This document shows positions 8,279 to 23,414 of a stretch of DNA of 64,000 nt, one piece after another. The DNA is from Vibrio sp. 05-20-BW147 (lineage in GTDB: Bacteria; Pseudomonadota; Gammaproteobacteria; Enterobacterales; Vibrionaceae), in contig NZ_SZTO01000008.1 of the NCBI RefSeq assembly GCF_013369385.1, positions 62,001-126,000 of the forward strand, in the 5' to 3' direction. Both the position numbers and the translations under genes were made by a program. Within the stretch, counting starts at the first letter, position 1. Each line of letters begins with the position of its first letter. The notes beneath the pieces are model-generated. The model had not been told where the DNA came from, ran no database searches, and saw nothing but the letters and a program-made list of their open reading frames with translations.

Positions 8279-9067
8279 TCAATTATTTACATAGAAGATC
8301 TCACTCAAAGTTTGTTCTATTAATGCTCTAGCTATCGTGCCTGTTGGTGCGACGGGGGGCAAATTGTCGATACCAAACCAATCTGCATCGCTCAGCTCGC
8401 TGTAATCTGGTTTCAACTCCCCCGCATGGTAATCGGCCAAAAAGGCCATCATCATACTGGAAGGAAATGCCCAAGGTTGGCTGCCAAAGTAACGAATGTT
8501 GGTCACATCAATACCCGTTTCTTCTTTTACCTCTCTCGCCACGCACTGCTCTAAGGTTTCACCCACTTCCAAAAATCCGGCGATGACGGTATACATACCA
8601 TTGCGGTGCCTTGGATGCTGGGCCAGTAAAATCTTATCCTGCTTACGCACCGCGACAATAATGCATGGGAAAATGCGCGGATAATGCAAGGTCCGACAGT
8701 CGCCACACTGCATCGCGAGTTGGTTGTGATTGAGGTGGTTGCGTCCACCACACTGAGGACAAAAACGCATTGTTTGCGTCATATGGCCATATTGAACCGC
8801 TTTGCTCATCAGCAGAAAAAGCGCTTCAGAAAACTGGAGACACTCTCTGAGTGATGTCATTTCAAGGTGTTGTTCCACATCAGATTCATTGAGCCACATG
8901 ACAGGCATCTCTTGATGCTGCCCAATGCATTGCGCTTTCTCCACCGGGAGATTCCATTCGCTACCACGACCAAAAGGCAGCTCTCCGTCCACCAGCCAAA
9001 GTTCACTCCCTGCAACAACACACCAATATGCTTTGGGGTCATGCTTGCTGTCACTATTCGATAACAT
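8279..9067 (-). CDS. nudC: NAD-capped RNA hydrolase / NADH pyrophosphatase
   Basis: This 262-aa NudC removes NAD caps from RNA 5' ends and hydrolyses NADH. Zinc ribbon cysteines are C103, C106, C121 and C124. The Nudix box spans residues 164-186 (starting [11 protein letters not shown] and ending REVKEETGI). The SQPWAFPSS stretch downstream matches the NADH pyrophosphatase signature, with A in place of the usual P. It is divergent from rsd and upstream of hemE on the same strand, with the small-RNA candidate antisense to the spacer. Confidence 0.95.
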   Translation of the reverse strand: MLSNSDSKHDPKAYWCVVAGSELWLVDGELPFGRGSEWNLPVEKAQCIGQHQEMPVMWLNESDVEQHLEMTSLRECLQFSEALFLLMSKAVQYGHMTQTMRFCPQCGGRNHLNHNQLAMQCGDCRTLHYPRIFPCIIVAVRKQDKILLAQHPRHRNGMYTVIAGFLEVGETLEQCVAREVKEETGIDVTNIRYFGSQPWAFPSSMMMAFLADYHAGELKPDYSELSDADWFGIDNLPPVAPTGTIARALIEQTLSEIFYVNN

Positions 9068-9267
9068 TCCTATTCCTCACCGCTTGCAGTTCGTTCATTT
9101 TACTGGCAATCTAATTTCATACCAGAATTTGTAGACTCAGTCGTTTCAGACTATAAATTCTTGTAAGGACAAGAGTTTGTATCCAGTTGGCCATTTTGCC
9201 AAGGTACTGGCTTTACTATGCAAAGGAAACGATCACGGATCAGTGATTAGCTCATGAGGGCATGGTC

Positions 9268-9756
9268 ATGCTAAAAAAATTCAAACAAACACAGGAACAG
9301 TGGGGTGGCTCAAGTGATGTCATTGACCACTGGTTGGAAACTCGTCAATCGCTGATTGTGGAGTTTTGTAAGCTTGCTGCGCTGCAGCCATGTTCGACCA
9401 AATCAAATGTTTTAGAACTCCCATCACCCATCGATTTACAACACTTCTGCCAACATCTCGTCGACTATATTTCTGAAGGCCACTTTAAGATTTATGACAT
9501 GGTCATGGACAAGTGGCGAGCAACCGGCTTTGAGGCAACCACCGAAATTAACGACACGTACGCGAAGATTGTGCTGACCACTGAACCCTTATTAAGTTTC
9601 ACAGACGCCTACGCCAATGTTGATGAAGAGGACCCTTTGGAAAGTTTTGAACGCGATTTATCACGTGTAGGCGAAATTATCGAACTTCGATTTGAAGTAG
9701 AAGATCACCTCATCCAGTTGATTGCGGACAGCTTATCAGTTCCCCCTGGCGCTTAG
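9268..9756 (+). CDS. rsd: Regulator of sigma D (anti-sigma-70 factor)
   Basis: A 162-aa protein of the Rsd/AlgQ family, which binds region 4 of sigma-70 and lowers its activity in stationary phase. The N-terminal LKKFKQTQEQWGG and the helical middle part fit the family, and the position beside nudC and rpoC matches other gammaproteobacteria. Two ATG codons compete. GAGGG at 9256-9260 is one base from the ATG at 9262 but seven bases from the ATG at 9268, so the ribosome site favours 9268. Confidence 0.92.
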   Translation: MLKKFKQTQEQWGGSSDVIDHWLETRQSLIVEFCKLAALQPCSTKSNVLELPSPIDLQHFCQHLVDYISEGHFKIYDMVMDKWRATGFEATTEINDTYAKIVLTTEPLLSFTDAYANVDEEDPLESFERDLSRVGEIIELRFEVEDHLIQLIADSLSVPPGA

Positions 9757-9820
9757 TGGCAACTTAGCCATTTAGAATGGCCATTCGTAAATAAACGCGA
9801 TGTAAAAAATACAGATAAAC

Positions 9821-9850
9821 AAAAGGCACCTCGAAAGGTGCCTTTTTTAT
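9821..9850. terminator. Bidirectional terminator between rsd and rpoC
   Basis: A perfect 11-bp stem (9821-9831 with 9836-9846) has a CGAA loop, with a T run on the right and an A run on the left. It terminates rsd and, on the minus strand, the long rpoBC transcript. Confidence 0.9.
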
Positions 9851-9864
9851 GCTTCAATCAGCGA

Positions 9865-14067
<4,203 letters not shown>

Positions 14068-14091
14068 AATCAGCTCCTGTAAGGAGTTAAA

Positions 14092-14119
14092 AGCAGCCAG
14101 CCGTGTGAAACTGGCTGCT
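14092..14119 (-). other. Hairpin in the rpoB-rpoC spacer
   Basis: A 9-bp perfect stem (AGCAGCCAG with CTGGCTGCT) with a 10-base loop lies between the rpoB stop and the rpoC ribosome site. On the minus strand only four T follow it, so it is a weak terminator at most. It may instead set mRNA processing or stability. Confidence 0.5.
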
Positions 14120-14142
14120 TTCTACCAAATAACCCGGACGGA

Positions 14143-17100
14143 TTACTGTTCGTCTTCTAGCTCGATGTTGATACCTAGCGAGCGGATCTCTTTCAACAAT
14201 ACGTTGAACGATTCTGGCATGCCAGGTTCCATCGCGTGGTTACCATCTACGATGTTTTTGTACATCTTAGTACGGCCGTTAACGTCATCCGACTTAACCG
14301 TTAGCATTTCTTGTAGCGTGTAAGCAGCACCGTATGCTTCTAGTGCCCATACTTCCATCTCACCGAAACGCTGACCACCGAACTGAGCTTTACCACCTAG
14401 TGGCTGCTGAGTTACCAGACTGTACGAGCCAGTAGAACGTGCGTGCATCTTGTCATCTACAAGGTGGTTCAGTTTCAGCATGTACATGTAACCTACGGTT
14501 ACAGGACGCTCAAACGCATCACCTGTGCGACCATCAAACAGAGTTAGCTGACCTGACTCTGGCAGACCGCCAAGTTTCAGTAGCTCTTTGATTGATGCTT
14601 CAGACGCACCGTCAAATACTGGAGTCGCAATCGGTAGACCACCACGTAGGTTGCCAATCAGAGTACGAACTTCTTCATCAGACAGAGAAGCGATGTCTAC
14701 TTTCTGGCGAGTTTCGCCTAGATCGTAAACTTTTTGCAGGAATTCGCGGAATTTCGCGAGTTCTTGCTGCTCTTTCACCATCTGGTTGATCTTGTCACCA
14801 ATACCTTTCGCTGCTAGACCCAAGTGTACTTCTAGGATCTGACCGATGTTCATACGCGAAGGTACACCCAGTGGGTTCAGTACGATGTCTACAGGCTGAC
14901 CTTTTTCATCGTATGGCATGTCTTCAACAGGGTTGATCTTAGAGATAACACCCTTGTTACCGTGACGACCTGCCATCTTGTCACCAGGCTGGATACGGCG
15001 TTTCACCGCTAGGTAAACTTTAACGATTTTCAGAATACCAGGTGCTAAATCATCACCTTGAGTGATCTTACGACGCTTAGTTTCAAACTTCTTATCGAAG
15101 TCTGCTTTTAGCTCGTCGTACTGCTCTGCAAGTTGCTCAAGCTGAGTTTGCAGTGCGTCGTCTTCAAGAGTCAGCTCTAACCACTTCTTACGATCAGTTG
15201 TATCTAGCTTCGCTTCAGCGTAACCACCAGCGATAAGTACCGCTTTAACACGGTTTAGAAGACCACCTTCCAGAATCTGGAACTCTTCCGTCAGGTCTTT
15301 CTTCGCTTCTTTCAGCTGCATCTGTTCAATTTCAAGCGCACGCTTGTCTTTCTCTACGCCATCGCGAGTGAAAACTTGAACGTCGATGATGGTACCTGAA
15401 ACAGAGTTTGGTACACGTAGTGACGTATCTTTAACATCCGATGCTTTTTCACCGAAGATCGCACGTAGTAGCTTCTCTTCAGGCGTTAGCTGAGTTTCAC
15501 CTTTTGGTGTTACTTTACCAACCAGGATGTCACCACCCTTCACTTCAGCACCGATGTAAACGATACCTGACTCGTCTAGTTTAGACAGAGCAGACTCACC
15601 TACGTTTGGAATATCCGCTGTGATCTCTTCAGATCCCAACTTAGTATCACGCGCCACACAAGTCAGTTCTTGAATGTGGATAGTCGTGAAACGGTCTTCT
15701 TGAACTACGCGCTCAGATACTAAGATCGAGTCTTCGAAGTTGTAACCATTCCAAGGCATGAACGCGATACGCATGTTCTGACCAAGTGCAAGTTCACCTA
15801 GGTCTGTTGAAGGACCATCAGCAAGCACATCACCACGTAATACTGGCTCACCAGGCATCACACATGGACGCTGGTTGATACAGGTGTTTTGGTTAGAACG
15901 GGTGTACTTGGTTAGGTTATAGATATCGATACCCGCTTCACCAGGGATCAACTCTTCTTCATTAACCTTCACCACGATACGAGATGCGTCAACTGACTGG
16001 ATAATACCGCCGCGTTTAGCAACCGCAGTTACACCAGAGTCAACCGCTACGTTACGCTCAATACCTGTACCGACAAGTGGCTTCTCTGACTTCAGAGTTG
16101 GAACCGCTTGACGTTGCATGTTCGCACCCATTAGAGCACGGTTAGCATCGTCGTGTTCTAGGAACGGGATTAGCGATGCTGCGATCGATACGACTTGGTT
16201 GGTTGCAACGTCCATGTAATCAACATGTTCGCGTGGGTGCAGACCAGATTCGCCTTTTTGACGAGCAGTGATCAGCTCATCGGCAAAAGTACCATCTTCG
16301 TTCAGCTTCGCGTTCGCCTGAGCGATAACGAATTGACCTTCTTCGATCGCTGATAGGTAATCCACTTCGTCTGTCACAACACCATCAACAACACGACGGT
16401 ATGGCGTCTCTAGGAAGCCGTACTCGTTACAACGTGCAAATGCTGATAGAGAGTTGATCAGACCGATGTTCGGACCTTCAGGCGTTTCGATCGGACATAG
16501 GCGGCCGTAGTGAGTTACGTGTACGTCTCGAACTTCGAAACCAGCACGCTCACGAGTAAGACCACCAGGACCCAATGCAGAAATACGACGCTTGTGCGTA
16601 ACTTCTGACAGCGGGTTGTTTTGGTCCATAAACTGAGACAGCTGAGAAGAGCCAAAGAACTCTTTTACTGCCGCAGAAATTGGCTTCGCATTGATCAGGT
16701 CTTGTGGCATCACTGCGTCAAGATCGCCTAGGCTTAGACGTTCTTTCACTGCACGTTCAACACGTACTAGACCAACACGGAACTGGTTTTCTGCCATTTC
16801 GCCAACTGAACGGATACGACGGTTACCTAGGTGGTCGATGTCGTCCACTTCACCAATACCGTTACGGATAGCGATCAGCTTTTTCATCACTTCGATGATG
16901 TCAGTTTCATCTAGTGTGCCTTGCTCTTGAGCATCTTCACGGCCAATTGAGCTGTTGAACTTCATGCGGCCAACAGTCGATAGGTCATAACGCTCTTCAG
17001 AGAAGAACAAGCTTTCGAATAGAGCTTCAGCGGCTTCTTTTGTTGGTGGCTCGCCAGGGCGCATCATGCGGTAGATTTCTACCAGTGCAGAAATACGATC

Positions 17101-18171
17101 AACAGAGCTGTCGATACGCAGTGTTTCTGACATGAATGGGCCATGGTCTAGATCGTTGGTGAACAGAACCTCTAGCTGCTTGTGACCTGCTTGAGAAAGC
17201 TTAGCCAGTGCTTCAAGGCTGATTTCTTGGTTCGCAGCAACGATGATTTCGCCGGTCGCTTCGTTGACGTAGTCTTTAGACGACACTTTGCCTACGATGT
17301 ACTCGACTGGTACTTCGATCTGATCAACGCCTTCTTTTTCTAGTTGGCGGATATGGCGTGCCGTTACACGACGACCTTTCTCAACGTAGACTGTACCATT
17401 TGCTTCGATATCAAACGTTGCCGTTTCGCCACGTAGACGATCTGGTACCAACTCCATCATCAGCGTTTGGTCTTTCACTTCGAAATTCACTTTTTCGAAG
17501 AAAGTATCCAAGATCTCTTCAGTGCTCTTACCTAGTGCACGAAGAATGATGGTTGATGGTAGCTTACGACGACGGTCGATACGTACGTACAGGTTGTCCT
17601 TAGGATCAAACTCAAAATCAAGCCATGAACCACGGTAAGGAATGATACGCGCGTTGTACAGAACTTTACCAGAAGAGTGAGTCTTACCTTTGTCGCTGTC
17701 GAAGAACACACCTGGGCTTCGATGCAGCTGAGATACGATAACCCTCTCGGTACCATTAATCACAAAGGTACCATTGTCTGTCATGAGTGGAATCTCACCC
17801 ATGTAGACTTCTTGTTCTTTAATGTCTTTTACAGTGCCTGCAGGCGCGTCTTTATCAAAAATAACTAGGCGTAGTTTTACGCGAAGTGGTTTTGAATAAG
17901 TTACACCACGGATTTGACATTCTTTAACATCAAAAACTGGCTCACCAAGACGGTAGCTAACGTATTGCAGCTCAGAATTACCATTGTAGCTCTGAATAGG
18001 GAATACAGAACGGAAAGCAGCCTCAAGACCGTACTGTCCTTCAGGATCCTGTTCGATAAATTTATCGAACGAATCGAGCTGGATCGATAGCAGGTATGGA
18101 ATGTCCAAAACTTGTGGACGAGTACCAAAGTCCTTACGGATGCGCTTTTTCTCGGTATAAGAGTAAACCAT
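14143..18171 (-). CDS. rpoB: DNA-directed RNA polymerase subunit beta
   Basis: RpoB (1342 aa) has the same length as E. coli RpoB. The rifampicin-binding region reads [20 protein letters not shown], the wild-type form, so no rifampicin-resistance change is visible there. I start at the ATG at 18171 ([16 protein letters not shown]) with GAGGAA upstream; a further open stretch of 15 codons is not RpoB-like. It is separated from rplL by a spacer with an attenuator-like hairpin. Confidence 0.99.
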   Translation of the reverse strand: MVYSYTEKKRIRKDFGTRPQVLDIPYLLSIQLDSFDKFIEQDPEGQYGLEAAFRSVFPIQSYNGNSELQYVSYRLGEPVFDVKECQIRGVTYSKPLRVKLRLVIFDKDAPAGTVKDIKEQEVYMGEIPLMTDNGTFVINGTERVIVSQLHRSPGVFFDSDKGKTHSSGKVLYNARIIPYRGSWLDFEFDPKDNLYVRIDRRRKLPSTIILRALGKSTEEILDTFFEKVNFEVKDQTLMMELVPDRLRGETATFDIEANGTVYVEKGRRVTARHIRQLEKEGVDQIEVPVEYIVGKVSSKDYVNEATGEIIVAANQEISLEALAKLSQAGHKQLEVLFTNDLDHGPFMSETLRIDSSVDRISALVEIYRMMRPGEPPTKEAAEALFESLFFSEERYDLSTVGRMKFNSSIGREDAQEQGTLDETDIIEVMKKLIAIRNGIGEVDDIDHLGNRRIRSVGEMAENQFRVGLVRVERAVKERLSLGDLDAVMPQDLINAKPISAAVKEFFGSSQLSQFMDQNNPLSEVTHKRRISALGPGGLTRERAGFEVRDVHVTHYGRLCPIETPEGPNIGLINSLSAFARCNEYGFLETPYRRVVDGVVTDEVDYLSAIEEGQFVIAQANAKLNEDGTFADELITARQKGESGLHPREHVDYMDVATNQVVSIAASLIPFLEHDDANRALMGANMQRQAVPTLKSEKPLVGTGIERNVAVDSGVTAVAKRGGIIQSVDASRIVVKVNEEELIPGEAGIDIYNLTKYTRSNQNTCINQRPCVMPGEPVLRGDVLADGPSTDLGELALGQNMRIAFMPWNGYNFEDSILVSERVVQEDRFTTIHIQELTCVARDTKLGSEEITADIPNVGESALSKLDESGIVYIGAEVKGGDILVGKVTPKGETQLTPEEKLLRAIFGEKASDVKDTSLRVPNSVSGTIIDVQVFTRDGVEKDKRALEIEQMQLKEAKKDLTEEFQILEGGLLNRVKAVLIAGGYAEAKLDTTDRKKWLELTLEDDALQTQLEQLAEQYDELKADFDKKFETKRRKITQGDDLAPGILKIVKVYLAVKRRIQPGDKMAGRHGNKGVISKINPVEDMPYDEKGQPVDIVLNPLGVPSRMNIGQILEVHLGLAAKGIGDKINQMVKEQQELAKFREFLQKVYDLGETRQKVDIASLSDEEVRTLIGNLRGGLPIATPVFDGASEASIKELLKLGGLPESGQLTLFDGRTGDAFERPVTVGYMYMLKLNHLVDDKMHARSTGSYSLVTQQPLGGKAQFGGQRFGEMEVWALEAYGAAYTLQEMLTVKSDDVNGRTKMYKNIVDGNHAMEPGMPESFNVLLKEIRSLGINIELEDEQ

Positions 18172-18359
18172 GGGGTTCCTCAGCTCGCTGATAAGTGACC
18201 CAAACTGTCCGCCCACTCCTAGTTACTTAAGGGGGGTAAGGGACAGAGACTAATATAACTGTTTACTGTAGTGACACCTCATTGCGAATGAATGAAATGT
18301 TTTTTGCATGGATATCAGGCGCTTAAACAGCAGGAAAATTCGCCTATACCCTACAGCGC

Positions 18360-18390
18360 AAAAAGGCCGGTGGTCAATAAACCACCAGCC
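18360..18390 (-). terminator. rplL-rpoB attenuator
   Basis: On the minus strand, a 9-bp stem with one G-T pair (18365-18373 with 18382-18390) is followed by TTTTT. It lies right after rplL and about 190 bp before rpoB. In E. coli the same spacer holds a partial terminator that lets only part of ribosomal-protein transcription reach rpoBC; I infer the same role here. Confidence 0.75.
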
Positions 18391-18423
18391 ATTAGCCGTT
18401 AGGCTAGGAGATTAAGCAATAAA

Positions 18424-18789
18424 TTACTTGATCTCAACAGTTGCACCAGCTTCTTCTAGCTCTTTCTTCAGAGCTTCAGCTTCAGCTTTCTCAACGCCTT
18501 CTTTCAGTGCAGCTGGAGCGCCGTCAACTAGAGCTTTAGCTTCTTTCAGGCCAAGACCAGTTGCGCCACGTACTGCTTTGATTACAGCAACTTTGTTAGC
18601 ACCAGCAGAAGCTAGGATAACGTTGAATTCAGTTTGCTCTTCAACAGCAGCTGCTGCTGGGCCACCTGCTACAACTGCAGCTGCAGCAGTAACACCGAAT
18701 TTTTCTTCCATTGCAGAGATCAGTTCAACAACTTGTGTTACAGACATTTCTGCGATAGCGTCTAGGATTTGCTCGTTAGTAATAGACAT
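18424..18789 (-). CDS. rplL: 50S ribosomal protein L7/L12
   Basis: A 121-aa acidic, alanine-rich stalk protein. The N-terminal dimerisation domain is followed by an Ala/Gly hinge ([17 protein letters not shown]) and the factor-binding C-terminal domain with the [12 protein letters not shown] motif. It recruits elongation factors to the ribosome as dimers bound to L10. It is 60 bp downstream of rplJ in one transcript. Confidence 0.98.
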   Translation of the reverse strand: MSITNEQILDAIAEMSVTQVVELISAMEEKFGVTAAAAVVAGGPAAAAVEEQTEFNVILASAGANKVAVIKAVRGATGLGLKEAKALVDGAPAALKEGVEKAEAEALKKELEEAGATVEIK

Positions 18790-18849
18790 AACAATTCTCT
18801 TTTAAGTCAACAATAAGTTTATTAAGCAACCAGTAAAAAGCAATGCGAA

Positions 18850-19338
18850 TTACGCAGCTTCTTTTTGGTCGCGGATAGCAGCGATAGTACGAACCAGCTT
18901 GCCTGCAGAAGCTTCTTTCAGACACATCATTAGACGTGCGATTGCTTCGTCGTAAGTTGGTAGCGTTGCTAGTACTTCAGCGTCAGTTAGCGCGCCTTCG
19001 AATGCAGCAGCTTTGATCTCGAATTTTTTGTTCTCTTTAGCGAAGTCTTTGAAAAGACGCGCTGCAGCACCTGGGTGCTCGTTAGAGAATGCGATTAGAG
19101 AAGGACCAGTGAAAGTGTCAGTTAGACACTCGTACTGAGTACCTTCAACCGCACGGCGTGCTAGTGTGTTACGTACAACTTTCATGTAAACGCCCGCTTC
19201 ACGAGCTTGCTTACGTAGAGTTGTCATCGCATCAACAGATACGCCACGAGAATCAGCTACAACTGCAGAAAGTGCACCAGCGGCAGCTTCGTTGACTTCA
19301 GCAACAATTGCTTTTTTGTCTTGAAGATTTAAAGCCAT
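18850..19338 (-). CDS. rplJ: 50S ribosomal protein L10
   Basis: L10 (162 aa) anchors L7/L12 dimers to 23S rRNA. The N-terminal [19 protein letters not shown] is typical, and the C-terminal helix carries the L12-binding sites. Its long 5' leader is the expected site of repression by the L10-L12 complex. An AGGAG ribosome site precedes the ATG. Confidence 0.98.
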
Positions 19339-19590
19339 CTTGGATTAACTCCTGGTTGTTGTTACACCACTCACTATTATCACAACAGTGAGAGCTATTG
19401 AGGTGCTTTTCCCAGAAGAAAGGTAACTATTTACATAGAGCTTTCTGTCAGTTCGGGCACCATCTACGTAGGAAAATTAAGTCAGTTCGAAAACTGGCAC
19501 CTACGGTCTTGGACGGAGACTGGGTCTTAATTCATAGAGCAACAAGTTACTCAAAGAACCAAAGTTCAGCCCCAACCACAAATATTAGGC
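19339..19590 (-). promoter_or_regulatory. rplJ leader (L10 autoregulatory RNA)
   Basis: About 250 bases of untranslated leader lie between the predicted rplJ start point and the rplJ ATG. The leader contains the motif GACCCAGTCTCCGTCCAAGA on the minus strand, resembling the conserved core of the L10 leader in enteric bacteria, where L10-L12 binding blocks translation of rplJL. Recognition is by eye; a covariance search against the L10 leader family would confirm it. Confidence 0.7.
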
Positions 19591-19595
19591 GCAAA

Positions 19596-19623
19596 ATTAT
19601 ACATAATTTTTGCGCCTAAGCAA
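19596..19623 (-). promoter_or_regulatory. rplJ promoter inside an inverted repeat
   Basis: On the minus strand, TTGCTT (-35) and TATAAT (-10) are 16 bases apart, followed by the discriminator TTTGCGCC. The promoter is embedded in an inverted repeat (19585-19619) whose arms carry TTAGGCGC and GCGCCTAA. GC-rich discriminators are typical of stringently controlled promoters. Confidence 0.7.
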
Positions 19624-19628
19624 ATAGA

Positions 19629-20763
<1,135 letters not shown>

Positions 20764-20848
20764 GATAATACCTAATTCTTGGGTTCAAACGCTAATCTCA
20801 GATCAGCTCCCCGTTATCAACAATTCTTTTTGCTCAATAGAAGCAAAA

Positions 20849-20879
20849 AGGCGCGAAATTATAGTCATAATTCGCGCCT
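20849..20879 (-). terminator. nusG terminator overlapping the rplK promoter
   Basis: A near-perfect stem (arms AGGCGCGA and TCGCGCCT extended by AT pairs, one bulged base) with the loop AGTC is followed on the minus strand by TTTTTG. The same bases hold the rplK -10 box, so one element appears to end secE-nusG and start rplKA. Confidence 0.75.
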
Positions 20880-20886
20880 AGTACAA
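20858..20886 (-). promoter_or_regulatory. rplK promoter
   Basis: On the minus strand, TTGTAC (-35) and TATAAT (-10) are 17 bases apart, followed by the GC-rich discriminator TTCGCGCC. This is a strong sigma-70 promoter placed within an inverted repeat, with the same design as the rplJ promoter. Confidence 0.75.
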
Positions 20887-20905
20887 GCCCAATTAAGGTG
20901 CTTTT

Positions 20906-21454
20906 TTAATCAAGCTTTTCAACCTGACCAAACTCAAGCTCGACCGGTGTTGCACGACCAAAGATCGATACAGACACTTTTAGGCGGCTCTTCTCATAAT
21001 CCACTTCTTCAACCGTACCGTTAAAGTCAGCAAATGGACCTTCGTTAACACGAACCACTTCACCCACTTCGTACATAGTACGTGGACGAGGGGCTTCACT
21101 TGCTTTCTCTAGGCGATTAAGAATCGCGTCCGCTTCTTTATCAGAAATCGGTGCAGGGCGGTCAGAAGTACCACCAATGAAGCCCATGACACGCGGCACA
21201 CTGCGAACGAGGTGCCATGATTCATCATTCATAATCATTTGAACAAGGACGTAACCTGGGAAGAACTTGCGCTCAGATTTACGGCGTTGACCTGCGCGCA
21301 TTTCTACGACTTCTTCAGTCGGCACTAGAACTTCACCGAAATACTCTTCCATACCGTGCATTTTGATATGCTCACGCAAAGACTGAGCTACACGGCCTTC
21401 AAATCCAGAGAAGGCTTGAACCACATACCAGCGTTTTTTAGGAGCTTCACTCAT
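20906..21454 (-). CDS. nusG: Transcription termination/antitermination protein NusG
   Basis: NusG (182 aa) binds RNA polymerase through its N-terminal domain ([18 protein letters not shown]) and Rho or ribosomal S10 through its C-terminal KOW domain ([19 protein letters not shown]). It acts in elongation, Rho termination and coupling to translation. It starts 13 bp after secE, as in the usual secE-nusG pair. Confidence 0.98.
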   Translation of the reverse strand: MSEAPKKRWYVVQAFSGFEGRVAQSLREHIKMHGMEEYFGEVLVPTEEVVEMRAGQRRKSERKFFPGYVLVQMIMNDESWHLVRSVPRVMGFIGGTSDRPAPISDKEADAILNRLEKASEAPRPRTMYEVGEVVRVNEGPFADFNGTVEEVDYEKSRLKVSVSIFGRATPVELEFGQVEKLD

Positions 21455-21467
21455 GAATTACAACCCT

Positions 21468-21848
21468 CTATACCCCAGTTGCGAAAGCAATTAGACGAAC
21501 CATGATGCCGTCAATGCCCCACAAAACCAGAGCCATTACTATACTTACAGCCAAAACAATCAACGTTGTTTGCATCGTTTCTTGGCGAGTAGGCCAAACC
21601 ACTTTGCGTACTTCCATACGAGATTCTTTGGCAAACACAATCGCTTCTTTACCTTTGGTCGTTGTTGCAGCCACACCAAGCGCAGCAGCAATAAGTACAA
21701 CAACACCTGCAGCGCGAATCACCACAGACAGATCACCATACAGGTAATTACCCACAACAGCAGCGGCAAGCAGTACAAAAGTAACTATCCACTTCATTGT
21801 ATCTGCTGCATTCGAGCCATCAGGAGTTTCAGCATTATTTGCTTTCAT
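21468..21848 (-). CDS. secE: Preprotein translocase subunit SecE
   Basis: SecE (126 aa) is a small inner-membrane subunit of the SecYEG channel. Two N-terminal hydrophobic segments and a C-terminal one are visible, giving the three-helix enteric type. The conserved amphipathic segment EVRKVVWPTRQETMQTT precedes the last helix. It leads the nusG-containing transcript downstream of tuf. Confidence 0.97.
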   Translation of the reverse strand: MKANNAETPDGSNAADTMKWIVTFVLLAAAVVGNYLYGDLSVVIRAAGVVVLIAAALGVAATTTKGKEAIVFAKESRMEVRKVVWPTRQETMQTTLIVLAVSIVMALVLWGIDGIMVRLIAFATGV

Positions 21849-22017
21849 AAAACCAACCTGTCACAAGTCTTAATATAGACGACAACAACCCCGCTGTGGC
21901 AGGGCAAACTCCATATCGCTGCACACGGTTTGCGACAGCGCATTTATTCTGATCAAGCGTCACTGCTCAACCAATTCTTCTTCACTCAAGATAAGCCTGC
22001 ACAATAAAGCAGCAAAA

Positions 22018-22047
22018 ATTATATTGAGCGTAGAAAAAGGGCATCAA
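22018..22047 (-). promoter_or_regulatory. Probable secE-nusG promoter within the tuf terminator
   Basis: On the minus strand, TTGATG and TATAAT are 18 bases apart, followed by TTTTTGCTGC. The -35 box lies inside the tuf terminator stem. The -10 box is perfect and the -35 is weaker, so confidence is moderate. The leader to secE would be about 165 bases. Confidence 0.5.
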
Positions 22048-22061
22048 ATGATGCCCTTTTT
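22034..22061 (-). terminator. tuf terminator
   Basis: The stem AAAAAGGGCATC/GATGCCCTTTTT has an AAAT loop just after the tuf stop. It is a strong rho-independent signal separating the str operon from secE-nusG. Confidence 0.88.
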
Positions 22062-22080
22062 ACTAGCTGTTCGTCAAATC

Positions 22081-23265
22081 TTATTCAAAGATTTTAGCAA
22101 CAACACCAGCACCTACAGTACGGCCACCTTCACGGATCGCGAAACGTAGACCTTCGTCCATCGCGATTGGAGAGATTAGCTCAACTTGCATTTGGATGTT
22201 GTCACCAGGCATTACCATTTCTACGCCTTCTGGTAGAGAGATATCACCAGTTACGTCAGTTGTACGGAAGTAGAACTGTGGACGGTAGCCTTTGAAGAAC
22301 GGAGTATGACGGCCGCCTTCGTCTTTAGAAAGTACGTATACTTCTGACTCGAACTTAGTGTGTGGAGTGATTGAACCAGGCTTAGCTAGTACTTGGCCAC
22401 GTTCAACTTCATCACGCTTAGTACCACGTAGTAGTGCACCAACGTTCTCACCCGCACGACCTTCGTCTAGAAGCTTACGGAACATCTCAACACCAGTACA
22501 TGTAGTAGTTGTAGTATCTTTGATACCTACGATTGCTACTTCATCACCAACTTTCAGAATACCACGCTCGATACGGCCAGTTACTACTGTACCACGACCT
22601 TGGATTGAGAATACGTCTTCGATTGGCATTAGGAACGGCATGTCTACTGCACGCTCTGGCTCTGGGATGTAGTTGTCTAGCGCTTCTGCTAGTTCTACGA
22701 TTTTCGCTTCCCACTGCTCTTCGCCGTTTAGTGCGCCTAGTGCAGAACCTTGGATAACTGGTAGGTCATCACCTGGGAAATCGTACTCAGATAGAAGTTC
22801 ACGAACTTCCATTTCAACTAGCTCTAGAAGCTCTTCATCATCAACCATGTCACATTTGTTCATGAATACGATGATGTAAGGGATACCAACCTGACGGCCT
22901 AGTAGGATGTGCTCACGAGTTTGTGGCATTGGACCATCTGTCGCAGCAACAACTAGGATACCACCGTCCATCTGTGCAGCACCAGTGATCATGTTTTTAA
23001 CATAGTCCGCGTGTCCAGGACAGTCTACGTGTGCGTAGTGGCGAGCTGGAGTGTCGTACTCTACGTGAGAAGTAGAGATTGTGATACCACGCTCACGCTC
23101 TTCTGGTGCGTTATCGATAGATGCGAAGTCACGAGCTTTACCGCCGTAAACTTTAGCAAGAGTAGTACAGATAGCTGCAGTTAGAGTTGTTTTACCGTGG
23201 TCAACGTGGCCGATAGTACCAACGTTTACGTGCGGTTTCGTACGTTCAAATTTTTCTTTAGACAC
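22081..23265 (-). CDS. tuf: Elongation factor Tu
   Basis: EF-Tu (394 aa) delivers aminoacyl-tRNA to the ribosome. The P-loop GHVDHGKTT is near residues 19-27, and DCPGHADYV and NKCDMVDD mark the GTPase domain. It lies after fusA, so by context it is the tufA copy of the str operon, but downstream it is followed directly by secE-nusG, which in E. coli follow tufB. Only one tuf gene is in the window. Confidence 0.98.
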   Translation of the reverse strand: MSKEKFERTKPHVNVGTIGHVDHGKTTLTAAICTTLAKVYGGKARDFASIDNAPEERERGITISTSHVEYDTPARHYAHVDCPGHADYVKNMITGAAQMDGGILVVAATDGPMPQTREHILLGRQVGIPYIIVFMNKCDMVDDEELLELVEMEVRELLSEYDFPGDDLPVIQGSALGALNGEEQWEAKIVELAEALDNYIPEPERAVDMPFLMPIEDVFSIQGRGTVVTGRIERGILKVGDEVAIVGIKDTTTTTCTGVEMFRKLLDEGRAGENVGALLRGTKRDEVERGQVLAKPGSITPHTKFESEVYVLSKDEGGRHTPFFKGYRPQFYFRTTDVTGDISLPEGVEMVMPGDNIQMQVELISPIAMDEGLRFAIREGGRTVGAGVVAKIFE

Positions 23266-23414
23266 GATCGTGTTCCTTCCTAGTTATGATTCACCACGAT
23301 CTGATTGATCATGGTGCGCCAGAAATTGTTATTTTATGCGCCAACGCTCGTCAGCGCAATATTTGGACGTATTGATCTGCAAAAAAGAACCTTTTTAGCG
23401 ATCAATACTCCCGA

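Noticed and set aside
8077..8331. 84-codon plus-strand frame spanning the nudC-hemE spacer
   Set aside because: It has no ribosome site and no recognisable protein features, and it runs through the hairpin and terminator of the RNA candidate and into the end of nudC on the other strand.
22081..23265. tRNA genes next to tuf, as found upstream of tufB in E. coli
   Set aside because: No cloverleaf or T-loop sequence was seen in the spacers around tuf; the upstream neighbour is fusA.
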